Shown here: piece after piece, positions 11,235 through 18,448 of the stretch
How the letters are laid out: every line of letters begins with the position of its first letter
How positions within the stretch are numbered: position 1 is the stretch's first letter
NCBI GenBank assembly: GCA_034440455.1
Contig: JAWXCB010000022.1
Span: forward strand, 1-29,459
DNA: 29,459 nt
DNA from: JAWXCB01 sp034440455
Lineage (GTDB): Bacteria > Bacteroidota > Bacteroidia > Chitinophagales > CAIOSU01
Reading direction: 5' to 3'
Notes under the pieces: model-generated
Databases searched by the model: none
What the model saw: only the letters and a program-made list of their open reading frames with translations
What the model was told of the DNA's origin: nothing
Translations under genes and position numbers: made by a program

Positions 11235-13352
11235 TTATTTTTCAGTTTTAATATCAGTGCCTAATCTCTGGAGGTAAGCAATCAGCGCGATGATTTCCCT
11301 GTCGCTGCTGATTTCAATTTTATCCACCTTCAGCCGCGCAGCCACTTCATCGGCTTGTTTCGCAAGGTCATCATTTGCGGTTGCGGAATATCCTTCCGGA
11401 TAGGGAACTCCCAATGTTTGCATCGCGCGGATTTTTGCAGCAGTGCCTCTTGTATTCAGTTTATTGGCATGCAGCCACGGATAACTTGGCATCAGCGTGC
11501 CGGGCGACATGCCGCTTGGGTCAAGCATGTGATTGAAATGCCATGCATCGGAATACTTTCCTCCTACGCGATGTAAATCAGGTCCGGTTCTTTTGCTTCC
11601 CCATTGGAAAGGATGGTCATACACAAACTCGCCTGCTTTTGAATATTCGCCATAGCGCTCTGTTTCCGAGCGGAACGGACGCACCATTTGCGAATGGCAG
11701 GTGTAACAGCCTTCCCTGATGTAAATATCTCTTCCCTCCAATTCAAGCGGAGTGTATGGCTTCACGGAGGCAATGGTTGGAATATTTGATTCAACCATGA
11801 ACGTAGGAATCATTTCAACAAGCCCGCCAATTAAAATCAGCACGAGCGAAGCCACCAACATCTGAATCGGTCTTCTTTCAATCCATCTGTGCCAATATCC
11901 GTCAGAATGAACATGTGTTTTGTCCAAAGCCGGTGCTTCTGCCGATTCGTTTGCGACAAAAGAACCAGCCTTAATTGTCTTAATGAGATTGTAAACCAAA
12001 ATCAATGCGCCTATCAAATAAAGCGTTCCTCCCAATGCGCGCAGTTGATACATAGGAACAATCTGCACTACGGTTTCAAGAAAGTTGGGATACTTGAGAA
12101 AACCGTCTTCCGTGAATTGCTTCCACATGAGGCTTTGCGTGAATCCGCCCCAATACAAAGGAATTACATAGAATAAAATTCCGAGCGTGCCAATCCAGAA
12201 ATGAATATTGGCGAGTTTCTTTGAGTATAAAGAAGTGTTGAAAATTTTTGGAATAAGCCAATAAAGAATTCCAAAGGTGAGGAAGCCGTTCCAGCCTAAT
12301 GCCCCGATGTGTACGTGCGCAATCGTCCAGTCTGTATAGTGGCTGATGGCGTTCACGCTTTTGAGTGACATCATCGGTCCTTCAAACGTGGACATGCCGT
12401 AAGCAGTTATCGCAACGACAAGAAATTTCAATTCAGGTTCACTCCTTACTTTATCCCACGCGCCTCTCAGCGTAAGCAAGCCGTTTATCATACCGCCCCA
12501 CGAGGGCGCAAGAAGCATGATAGAGAATACAGTTCCGAGCGATTGCGCCCAGTCGGGAAGCGCGGTGTAGAGCAAATGGTGAGGACCTGCCCAAATGTAA
12601 AGAAACACTAATGCCCAAAAATGGATGATGGATAATTTGTAAGAGTAAACAGGGCGGTTGGCGATTTTCGGAATGAAGTAATACATCAAGCCGAGGTAAG
12701 GCGTGGTGAGAAAGAACGCAACCGCATTGTGCCCATACCACCACTGCACTAAGGCGTCCTGCACTCCGGCAAATATTGAATAGCTCTTCGTAAAGCTCAC
12801 CGGAATTGCAAGTGAATTCACCACGTGCAAAACAGTAACGGTTATCCAGGTGGCGATGTAAAACCAGATTGCCACATAGAGATGTTGTTCTCTTCTTTTT
12901 AAAATTGTGCCGAACAAATTAATGCCGAACACAATCCAAATCAACGCGACAGCAATGTCGAGAGGCCATTCTAATTCGGCATATTCTTTTCCTGCGGTGA
13001 TGCCCAGCGGAAAAGAAATTGCGGCTCCCAAGATAATGAGCTGCCATCCCCAGAAATGAATTTTACTCAGCACATCGCTGAACATTCGCGCTTTCAGCAA
13101 CCGTTGCAGCGAGTAATAAACACCCATGAAAATGCCGTTGCCGACAAAAGCGAAAATCACTGCGTTGGTGTGCAGCGGACGAATTCTGCCAAAGGTTAAG
13201 TAGGGAATTTCAAAGTTGAATAGGGGAGAAGTGAGTTGAAGCGCTGCTATCAATCCCACCGTCATGCCTACTACGCCCCAAAGAATGGTCGCGTAGGCGA
13301 AATCTCTTACGATGGTATTGTCGTAATCAAATTTTTCAATGTTTCCGCACAT
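11235..13352 (-). CDS. ccoNO: Fused CcoN-CcoO, catalytic and monohaem cytochrome c subunits of cbb3 oxidase
   Basis: A 705-residue fusion of subunits I and II. The CcoN part (about 1-480) is a 12-helix haem-copper oxidase core with RIRPLHTN (His61), WWYGHNAV (His208), GPHHLLYT (His258, His259) and AHVHIGALGWNG (His346, His348), which ligate the haems and CuB. After a linker rich in Ala, Glu and His, another membrane helix (about 498-516) leads into the CcoO part. This has REGCYTCHSQMVRPF (haem c, Cys549-His553), RTGPDLHRVGGKYSD and GTLMPSYPWL (axial Met621). It reduces oxygen to water at low oxygen and pumps protons. The CcoN-CcoO fusion is a known Bacteroidota arrangement. The ATG at 13352 lies 46 bases inside the extended ccoS frame. 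Confidence 0.97.
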   Translation of the reverse strand: MCGNIEKFDYDNTIVRDFAYATILWGVVGMTVGLIAALQLTSPLFNFEIPYLTFGRIRPLHTNAVIFAFVGNGIFMGVYYSLQRLLKARMFSDVLSKIHFWGWQLIILGAAISFPLGITAGKEYAELEWPLDIAVALIWIVFGINLFGTILKRREQHLYVAIWFYIATWITVTVLHVVNSLAIPVSFTKSYSIFAGVQDALVQWWYGHNAVAFFLTTPYLGLMYYFIPKIANRPVYSYKLSIIHFWALVFLYIWAGPHHLLYTALPDWAQSLGTVFSIMLLAPSWGGMINGLLTLRGAWDKVRSEPELKFLVVAITAYGMSTFEGPMMSLKSVNAISHYTDWTIAHVHIGALGWNGFLTFGILYWLIPKIFNTSLYSKKLANIHFWIGTLGILFYVIPLYWGGFTQSLMWKQFTEDGFLKYPNFLETVVQIVPMYQLRALGGTLYLIGALILVYNLIKTIKAGSFVANESAEAPALDKTHVHSDGYWHRWIERRPIQMLVASLVLILIGGLVEMIPTFMVESNIPTIASVKPYTPLELEGRDIYIREGCYTCHSQMVRPFRSETERYGEYSKAGEFVYDHPFQWGSKRTGPDLHRVGGKYSDAWHFNHMLDPSGMSPGTLMPSYPWLHANKLNTRGTAAKIRAMQTLGVPYPEGYSATANDDLAKQADEVAARLKVDKIEISSDREIIALIAYLQRLGTDIKTEK

Positions 13353-13654
13353 GGTTTTATATCGGTTTGTTTTTTGGAAAATGCTGGAACCGCAGAGGAC
13401 ACAGGGGATTGCGTAGAGGGAATTGAGGAAAATGGAGTTTCCCTCTCTTTTCTCTCTGCGTTTGTATTTTCCTCCACGTTCCTCAGCGGTTTCTGTATTT
13501 GATTGGTGTTGTAAATCTTATCCTCAAAGAGCATCCTGATGGATGGCGTATAGGTGTCGTCAAATTGCCCGCTTCTGATTGCCCAGATAAATGCAACAAG
13601 GAATCCCATCGCTACGATAAGGCTCACTATCAGCAATACAAACAGGACGCTCAT
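13307..13654 (-). CDS. ccoS: CcoS, cbb3 oxidase assembly protein with repeat-derived C-terminal tail
   Basis: Residues 1-48 are a normal CcoS: MSVLFVLLIVSLIVAMGFLV as membrane helix, then AIRSGQFDDTYTPSIRMLFE. CcoS is needed for inserting haem b and CuB into CcoN. Family members are about 45-65 residues, but this frame runs to 115. Residues about 55-89 (RNVEENTNAERKERETPF and onward) come from a 104-bp imperfect inverted repeat (13388-13491). The last 25 or so residues read into ccoNO out of frame, overlapping it by 46 bases. The natural stop was thus probably lost when the repeat entered. Whether translation really continues or the tail is removed is unknown. Confidence 0.85.
   Translation of the reverse strand: MSVLFVLLIVSLIVAMGFLVAFIWAIRSGQFDDTYTPSIRMLFEDKIYNTNQIQKPLRNVEENTNAERKERETPFSSIPSTQSPVSSAVPAFSKKQTDIKPCAETLKNLITTIPS
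13388..13491. repeat. 104-bp imperfect inverted repeat inserted in ccoS
   Basis: The left end AACCGCAGAGGACACAGGGG and the right end, whose reverse complement reads AACCGCTGAGGAACGTGGAG, mirror each other. The mirror symmetry extends inward through GAGGAAAAT, CGCAGAGAG and AGAGGGAAA segments. The element thus looks like two diverged copies of one unit of about 50 bp head to head. Similar sequence is usually intergenic in this phylum; here it is inside an open frame. Confidence 0.7.
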
Positions 13655-13727
13655 GCGCGGGCAAAGTTTAGAATTGGCTTCTCCAATTGAGATGATTATG
13701 ATTTCTGTCGTTGGTGACTTTTATCAT

Positions 13728-16145
13728 TTAAATTTTCAGCTTGATTCTTTTTGCTAACAAAGTAGTGGAAGCAATGCCAAATGCAGTCACTGTAATCGAA
13801 CTCAAAGGCATCAATATCGCTGCGACAATCGGTGTAAACATTCCCTGCACTGCAAACGACAGCGCGAAAACATTATAGAGCAATGAAATACCCAGCGCTA
13901 CCTTCAGCAGCGTCATGCTTCCTTTTGCAAAACGGATAAGTTTTGGAAGCTCATTAAAAGCTTTGGCATCAAGAATTGCATCGCAGGAAGGGGAGAAGTT
14001 GTTCACGTTTTCCGTGATGCTGATTCCTGTGCTGCTTTGTTTCAATGCGCCCGCATCATTCAGCCCATCTCCAATCATCAGCACTTTCTTTCCGTGGTTT
14101 TCCAAAAAGCCGATGAACGATAATTTATCCCGGGGGCTTTGGTTGAAGTGCAGATTGTTTTCGTTGAAATACGTTTTCAAAAATTCTTTTTCCCCTTCGC
14201 TGTCACCCGTTATCAGCGAGATTTTATAATCGGCTTCCAAATCTTTTATCACCTCTCCCAATCCTTCGCGGTAATGATTGTTAAAATCAAAATACCCTTT
14301 TACTTGTCCGTTGATGGAAAGCCAGGAGCGTGTGCCAGTGGCTTCAGTCTCTTTTCGCACATGCAAGCCTTTCACAAAACTTTCAGAGCCGAGCATGATT
14401 TTATTATTTTCAAAAACACCTTCAATTCCTTTCCCGCTGTATTCTTTAAAAGATTCAATCGGAAGTAACTCTGTTTTCTCCAGCGAATCATAAATCTGCC
14501 TGCTCAAAGGATGCGATGAATGATACACCAGCGAGCGCGCCAACTGAATTTCTGATGGAGTCAACTCACCGACAAAATGCGCTTTCTGATGTTGCGCGTT
14601 GGTGAGTGTTCCGGTTTTATCAAAAACCACTTCATCCGTTTGCGCAAGGCTTTCAATCACCGAAGTGTCTTTTAAATAAAAGCTGTTCTTTCCGAGAATG
14701 CGTAGCGCATTGCCCAGCGTGAAAGGCGTTGCAAGCGCGAGCGCGCAGGCGCACACCACAATGAGCACCGAAGTGAATACATTAATCGCAATGCTGCTGT
14801 CCACCACGAGCCAATACGCTCCTGCTGCTACCGCTACCGATAATGCGGCAGGCGTAAAATACCTGCTGAATTTATTGATGAGCGAAGCAAACTTGCGTTG
14901 GTGTTCTTTTGCAAATACTTCCTGATTCCACAGTTGTGTGAGATAACTCTGCGAAGTGTTTTTCAGCACGCGAATTTCTATTGCTCCTCCTACTTGTCTT
15001 CCGCCAGCGAAAATCTTTTCGCCTGTATTGATTTTTGTTGAGTTCGATTCGCCCGTCACGAAGCTATAGTCCATGTGTCCTTCACCTTTTAGCAATTCTG
15101 CGTCAGCGGGTACGAGTTCTCCATTGCGAATCAGCAGCACATCGCTAATCTTGATTTCATTTAAAGGAATGCTCACTTCTTTATCATTCTCTTTGCGCGT
15201 TGCCGCTACGGGAAAGTAGGATTTGTAATCCCTGTCGAACGAAAGGCTGTCGTAGGTTTTATTCTGAAACCATTTTCCTATTAATAAAAAGAAAACCAAG
15301 CCCGCCATTGAGTCAAAATATCCGGCTCCTGTTTGCGTAAGTATTTCATACGCGCTGCGCGAAAAGAGCACGAAGATTCCCAGCGCAACAGGCACGTTGA
15401 TGTCAAGCATACGCGCGCGCAATCCGCTGAAAGCAGCTTTGAAATAATACGAGCTGCAATAAAAAAACACCGGCAGCGCGAGCAGCAGATTCAGGTAAGA
15501 AAAGAAGCGTGAGAACGCAGGCTCGATGTAGCGGTCGAACGAAAGATATTCGGGAAAACTCAGCAGCATGATGTTGCCGAAGCAAAAGCCCGCGATGCCC
15601 AACTGATAATAAAATCCTTTCGAGGCTTTCTTTTCCGTTTTCCCTTCGAGGCTTTGCAGGTTGATTTCCGGCTCGTAGCCGATGGATGCCAGCAGTTCCA
15701 CCACGCTGCGCAGAGACAACTCGTTTGAAAACGCGAGCGCTGCTTCTCTCTTCAAAAAATTCACCTTCACGCTGGTGATGCCAGGTTTCAGACGGTAAAG
15801 ATTTTCCAGCAACCAGATGCACGATGCGCAATGAATCTGCGGAATGGTGAACGTGATGCGCGTCATTTTGCTATCCTGAAAATCCACCAGCTTCGCCACG
15901 ACCTCTGAATGTTCGAGATAGCTCAACACACCTGCTGATTTTTTTTCGCGCATTTTGATGCCGGGCGCCTGTGCGATGTTGTAGTAATCCGAAAAACCGT
16001 TTTCATTCAAAATTTCATACACGGTTTTGCAGCCTTCGCAGCAAAACGGTTTTTCGGCAAGCTGAATAGCGCTGCTGCCGCAATCTTCACCGCAGTGAAA
16101 ACACGTAACATGTGTGGAAGGATGTGCAGAGGCAGCCTGTGCCAT
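13728..16145 (-). CDS. ccoI: CcoI/FixI copper-translocating P-type ATPase
   Basis: A P1B-type ATPase of 805 residues that exports copper for cbb3 oxidase maturation. It has an N-terminal Cys-rich domain (CFHCGEDCG, FCCEGCKTVYEIL), a heavy-metal domain with HCASCIWLLENLYRLKPG (Cys106, Cys109), and eight predicted membrane helices. The phosphatase motif is TGES, the phosphorylation motif DKTGTLT (Asp509), and the hinge GDGLNDAGALKQSS. The membrane metal-site motif, normally CPC, reads CACALALATPF (Cys465-Ala-Cys467) here. The ATG at 16145 is chosen over a TTG 54 bases upstream because it precedes the Cys-rich domain directly. It is the first gene of the cco cluster; an FNR-like palindrome is upstream. 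Confidence 0.95.
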   Translation of the reverse strand: MAQAASAHPSTHVTCFHCGEDCGSSAIQLAEKPFCCEGCKTVYEILNENGFSDYYNIAQAPGIKMREKKSAGVLSYLEHSEVVAKLVDFQDSKMTRITFTIPQIHCASCIWLLENLYRLKPGITSVKVNFLKREAALAFSNELSLRSVVELLASIGYEPEINLQSLEGKTEKKASKGFYYQLGIAGFCFGNIMLLSFPEYLSFDRYIEPAFSRFFSYLNLLLALPVFFYCSSYYFKAAFSGLRARMLDINVPVALGIFVLFSRSAYEILTQTGAGYFDSMAGLVFFLLIGKWFQNKTYDSLSFDRDYKSYFPVAATRKENDKEVSIPLNEIKISDVLLIRNGELVPADAELLKGEGHMDYSFVTGESNSTKINTGEKIFAGGRQVGGAIEIRVLKNTSQSYLTQLWNQEVFAKEHQRKFASLINKFSRYFTPAALSVAVAAGAYWLVVDSSIAINVFTSVLIVVCACALALATPFTLGNALRILGKNSFYLKDTSVIESLAQTDEVVFDKTGTLTNAQHQKAHFVGELTPSEIQLARSLVYHSSHPLSRQIYDSLEKTELLPIESFKEYSGKGIEGVFENNKIMLGSESFVKGLHVRKETEATGTRSWLSINGQVKGYFDFNNHYREGLGEVIKDLEADYKISLITGDSEGEKEFLKTYFNENNLHFNQSPRDKLSFIGFLENHGKKVLMIGDGLNDAGALKQSSTGISITENVNNFSPSCDAILDAKAFNELPKLIRFAKGSMTLLKVALGISLLYNVFALSFAVQGMFTPIVAAILMPLSSITVTAFGIASTTLLAKRIKLKI

Positions 16146-16198
16146 GAAGCAATGAGTTGAATGAGCGCGCAAATTAAAATGCGCCTCTGCGCGATTCA

Positions 16199-16212
16199 AT
16201 GATTTATATCAC
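16199..16212 (-). promoter_or_regulatory. FNR/CRP-like palindrome upstream of ccoI
   Basis: TGAT-TTAT-ATCA (16200-16211) matches the inner eight conserved bases of the FNR box TTGAT-N4-ATCAA; the outer T and A are replaced by A and C. It lies 54 bases before the ccoI ATG, where an activator of a low-oxygen oxidase operon would be expected. Regulation by an Fnr/Crp-family protein is inference. Confidence 0.4.
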
Positions 16213-16318
16213 TGTGCGTCTGTCTTCGTTCGTATCTTAGTGAGTTATGCAAATAAACAACGAGCTGGTTGGTTTGGAAATATTGGGGGAAGTGTGTATG
16301 TTTTCGGGAGTGCATTTT

Positions 16319-16395
16319 TTAGCCCCGTTAGGGGTAATCTGTTTGTAGAAAAAAGATTAACAAACAAAAATGTTAGCTCCGATAGGAGCGACCTG
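16319..16395 (+). repeat. Two hairpin repeats upstream of the transposase
   Basis: TTAGCCCC-GTTA-GGGGTAAT followed by CTGTTTGTAG occupies 16319-16348. TTAGCTCC-GATA-GGAGC followed by GACCTG occupies 16373-16395. Both have 4-5 bp stems and the same order: hairpin, then C-TG-rich tail. The second includes AGGAG and ends six bases before the transposase ATG. Confidence 0.75.
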
Positions 16396-16400
16396 AAGCG

Positions 16401-16862
16401 ATGGCAAATACCTATAACCAACTATACGTTCAGATTGTCTTTGCCGTGAAGGGCAGACAAAATCTGATTCCGAAAGAGCATCGGGAAGAATTGCATAAAT
16501 ACATCACAGGCATCGTGCAGAAGCGCGGGAACAAGATGCTGGCGGTTTTCGCAATGCCTGACCACACGCATCTCTTGCTTGGATTGAATCCGGTTTGGTC
16601 GGTTTCGGATTTGACGAGGGATATTAAAGCGGGTTCATCACAGTTTATTACAGACAAAAAATGGACGCGCGGGAAATTCAGTTGGCAGGAAGGATATGGG
16701 GCGTTTTCCTATTCGCGCAGTCAGATTGATAAAGTGATTCGGTACATCAAGAATCAAGAGCAGCATCATAAAGAGAAAACATTCAGGGAGGAGTATGTTG
16801 AGTTTTTGAAAAAATTCGAGGTTGAATATGATGCGCGGTATTTGTTTGAGTGGATTGAATAG
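16401..16862 (+). CDS. IS200/IS605-family Y1 transposase (RAYT-like)
   Basis: A 153-residue single-domain HUH transposase. Landmarks are the start TYNQLYVQIVFAVKGRQNLI, the metal-binding HUH motif MPDHTHLLLGL (His55, His57), KWTRGKFSWQEGYGAFSYS and IRYIKNQEQHHKEKTF. The Tyr of YIKNQ (about 115) is the likely nucleophile. Such enzymes cut and join single-stranded DNA at hairpins. Members lacking tnpB and framed by small palindromes are REP-associated tyrosine transposases, which can maintain and spread REP hairpins. Here matching hairpins lie on both sides in opposite orientation. The protein looks intact. Confidence 0.9.
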   Translation: MANTYNQLYVQIVFAVKGRQNLIPKEHREELHKYITGIVQKRGNKMLAVFAMPDHTHLLLGLNPVWSVSDLTRDIKAGSSQFITDKKWTRGKFSWQEGYGAFSYSRSQIDKVIRYIKNQEQHHKEKTFREEYVEFLKKFEVEYDARYLFEWIE

Positions 16863-16920
16863 TTTGGGCGTGAGTACAGAGCGTCCTTACGTGGCTTGGA
16901 GGTGCGGAGATTGGAGATTT

Positions 16921-17000
16921 TTACAAACAGGACGCACCTACGGTGCTAAGGGTGTTCGGTGTCGAAATTTTCTACAAACAGGTTGCTCCTACGGAGCTAA
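16921..17000 (-). repeat. Two hairpin repeats downstream of the transposase, inverted relative to the upstream pair
   Basis: TTACAAACAGGACGCACC-TAC-GGTGCTAA spans 16921-16949 and CTACAAACAGGTTGCTCC-TAC-GGAGCTAA spans 16972-17000 (broken here at the stems). The reverse complement of the second is nearly the upstream repeat at 16319-16348. The stems differ between copies but stay complementary (GCACC/GGTGC, GCTCC/GGAGC). Confidence 0.8.
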
Positions 17001-17085
17001 AGACAAACGGAACATTGAAAATAAAATCGGATTCTTTACGAGCAAAAGACAGGATAGCTTTGTGAAAATTTGCGAAGATTGTTTC

Positions 17086-17109
17086 AGCTCTGGAGGGGCG
17101 ACCTGTTTG
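17086..17109 (+). repeat. Fifth, degenerate copy of the hairpin repeat
   Basis: AGCTCTGGAGGGGCGACCTG followed by TTTG has the order and tail (GACCTGTTTG) of the copies upstream of the transposase, with an imperfect stem. It lies in the 408-base stretch without genes between the transposase and the next coding region. Apart from the repeats, nothing recognisable was seen in that stretch. Confidence 0.55.
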
Positions 17110-17270
17110 CAGCGCGTGATGAACCCGATGAAACCCGACCTGCGATTTGCGCTGCGTAAGCTGCACCTGCCGGTGATTGGTTGTCACCTTGCTCTGATCA
17201 GGCTGTGGTTTTGGTAATATGGGGGGAGGTGTGTAGGTTTTCGGAGGAATAATATTCTTACTAATAAAAA

Positions 17271-18317
17271 ATGGATTTCAAATACGACCATCGTGACATT
17301 GTAACTATAGATGGAATTACGGATGATGAGGGAATTTACATACCTAATGTTAAAAGCTATACTGTTCGAAATCCTGCGATTATTGAGAACCTTTCAAGTT
17401 ATTCTCTGCGAGAGTTATCTAATCACTTTGCTTTTCTTTCGTTTGAACGGAATTTTAAAAATTCTTTAGTTCTGCTACTCGATTTAGACATTTTTTTAGA
17501 TGGTTCATCTTCCTTTATTTCTCTGCGAATTAACCCTGATTTAACATTTTGGAATAAACCATACTCGTTTATTGAATTCTGTGAAGCCTTTAATTCTAAA
17601 ATGCAAGCCTTAGATGTTAAGTTTATGGTAAATGAAGATTGGGAAGAATTAATTCCTGACGAGGGATTCTGTTTTGATTATAGGTTAACTAATCTAAATG
17701 AAAAACTTATAATAGAGCTACAGAGTTTACATCAATTATTGCCGAGCTTATTTAAACAATGCGATAACGATCTGACAGCAGAAAGTAATTCTGATTCATA
17801 CATCGCATATTTTGATTTTCCAGAAGAAATAAAAATTAGCTGTAAGCAGTATCTACTTTATTTCGCCCAATTTTTAATGGATATGGGAATTGAAGCCGAA
17901 ACCGAAATTGTAGAACAAACTAGAGATACTCTATTTAAAGTCATTCCAAAAAATAAAGAAGAATCACTTGCGACTATTAAAGAAGCATTGAGTGTTTTTT
18001 TAAATGCGCCCGGAACAAAAAATTTTGAAATGATAACAGAACAATCGAATGATATTGCTATGATGCAATGGAAGTCAAATGTCTTTCATTTAAAATCTCA
18101 AATTGCTTTAGCTTCTGCTGTAATTCAAGCAATTGATGAAACAATTGAAGCGTTAAAGTTGGCTAACTATCAGTTGGTAAATAATGACAAAGAAAAAAGT
18201 GAAAAACAAGAAGAAGAATTAATTCCGGGAGTGGTTGCGGTTACTAAATATGAGTCAAAGGGCTTTTCAATTAACCTTCCTGAAATAGTACGTAATTTGA
18301 AAAGAAGATTTAAATAA
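17271..18317 (+). CDS. Unrecognised 348-residue protein, AT-rich
   Basis: No family was recognised. The protein is acidic, soluble-looking and has no signal peptide or membrane helix. The N-terminal third is beta-rich (DIVTIDGITDDEGIYIPNV). The middle (about 180-250) has KQYLLYFAQFLMDMGIEAET followed by LFKVIPKNKEESLATIKEAL, a pattern resembling an alpha/beta sensor-like or conjugation-of-repeats domain. Residues about 265-310 form a helical, Ala/Gln-rich segment (SQIALASAVIQAIDETIEAL). The end is charged (NDKEKSEKQEEEL). Base composition is clearly more AT-rich than sufS next to it, and the gene follows a transposase unit, which suggests horizontal acquisition. The ATG at 17271 is preceded by an A-rich tract typical of starts in this phylum. 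No partner gene is adjacent. Confidence 0.7.
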   Translation: MDFKYDHRDIVTIDGITDDEGIYIPNVKSYTVRNPAIIENLSSYSLRELSNHFAFLSFERNFKNSLVLLLDLDIFLDGSSSFISLRINPDLTFWNKPYSFIEFCEAFNSKMQALDVKFMVNEDWEELIPDEGFCFDYRLTNLNEKLIIELQSLHQLLPSLFKQCDNDLTAESNSDSYIAYFDFPEEIKISCKQYLLYFAQFLMDMGIEAETEIVEQTRDTLFKVIPKNKEESLATIKEALSVFLNAPGTKNFEMITEQSNDIAMMQWKSNVFHLKSQIALASAVIQAIDETIEALKLANYQLVNNDKEKSEKQEEELIPGVVAVTKYESKGFSINLPEIVRNLKRRFK

Positions 18318-18448
18318 GTCCATTCGTTTTCCTTTCCCCAAAATACAATAACCTCCTGGCGAGCCGCGCCACCAAAGCGACACGATAAACAAACGAAATA
18401 AGTACGCGCCACATCTCCTCGCATACAAAGCCTTAACTTTACCCTACT

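Larger units (their letters stand above)
16270..17247 (+). mobile_element. IS200/IS605-like (RAYT-type) transposase unit with hairpin repeats and outer direct repeats
   Basis: The unit consists of a single Y1 transposase gene (16401-16862), two hairpin repeats before it and three after it. Outside these lie two imperfect direct repeats of about 42 bases, at 16270-16310 (TGGTTTGGAAATATTGGGGG and onward) and 17206-17247 (TGGTTTTGGTAATATGGGGG and onward), both ending near GTTTTCGG. There is no tnpB. The layout resembles REP-associated tyrosine transposase (RAYT) loci. The outer direct repeats are not expected of IS200/IS605 transposition and may be a separate intergenic repeat family. Confidence 0.6.

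Noticed and set aside
7560..16145. cbb3 oxidase cluster as a novel system
   Set aside because: Gene content and the CcoN-CcoO fusion are established for Bacteroidota; only the CcoS tail, the CAC motif and the single CcoP haem are kept as observations.
16822..17217. 131-codon frame after the transposase
   Set aside because: It runs through the hairpin repeats and has no protein-like pattern; the cysteine and arginine runs come from repeat DNA.
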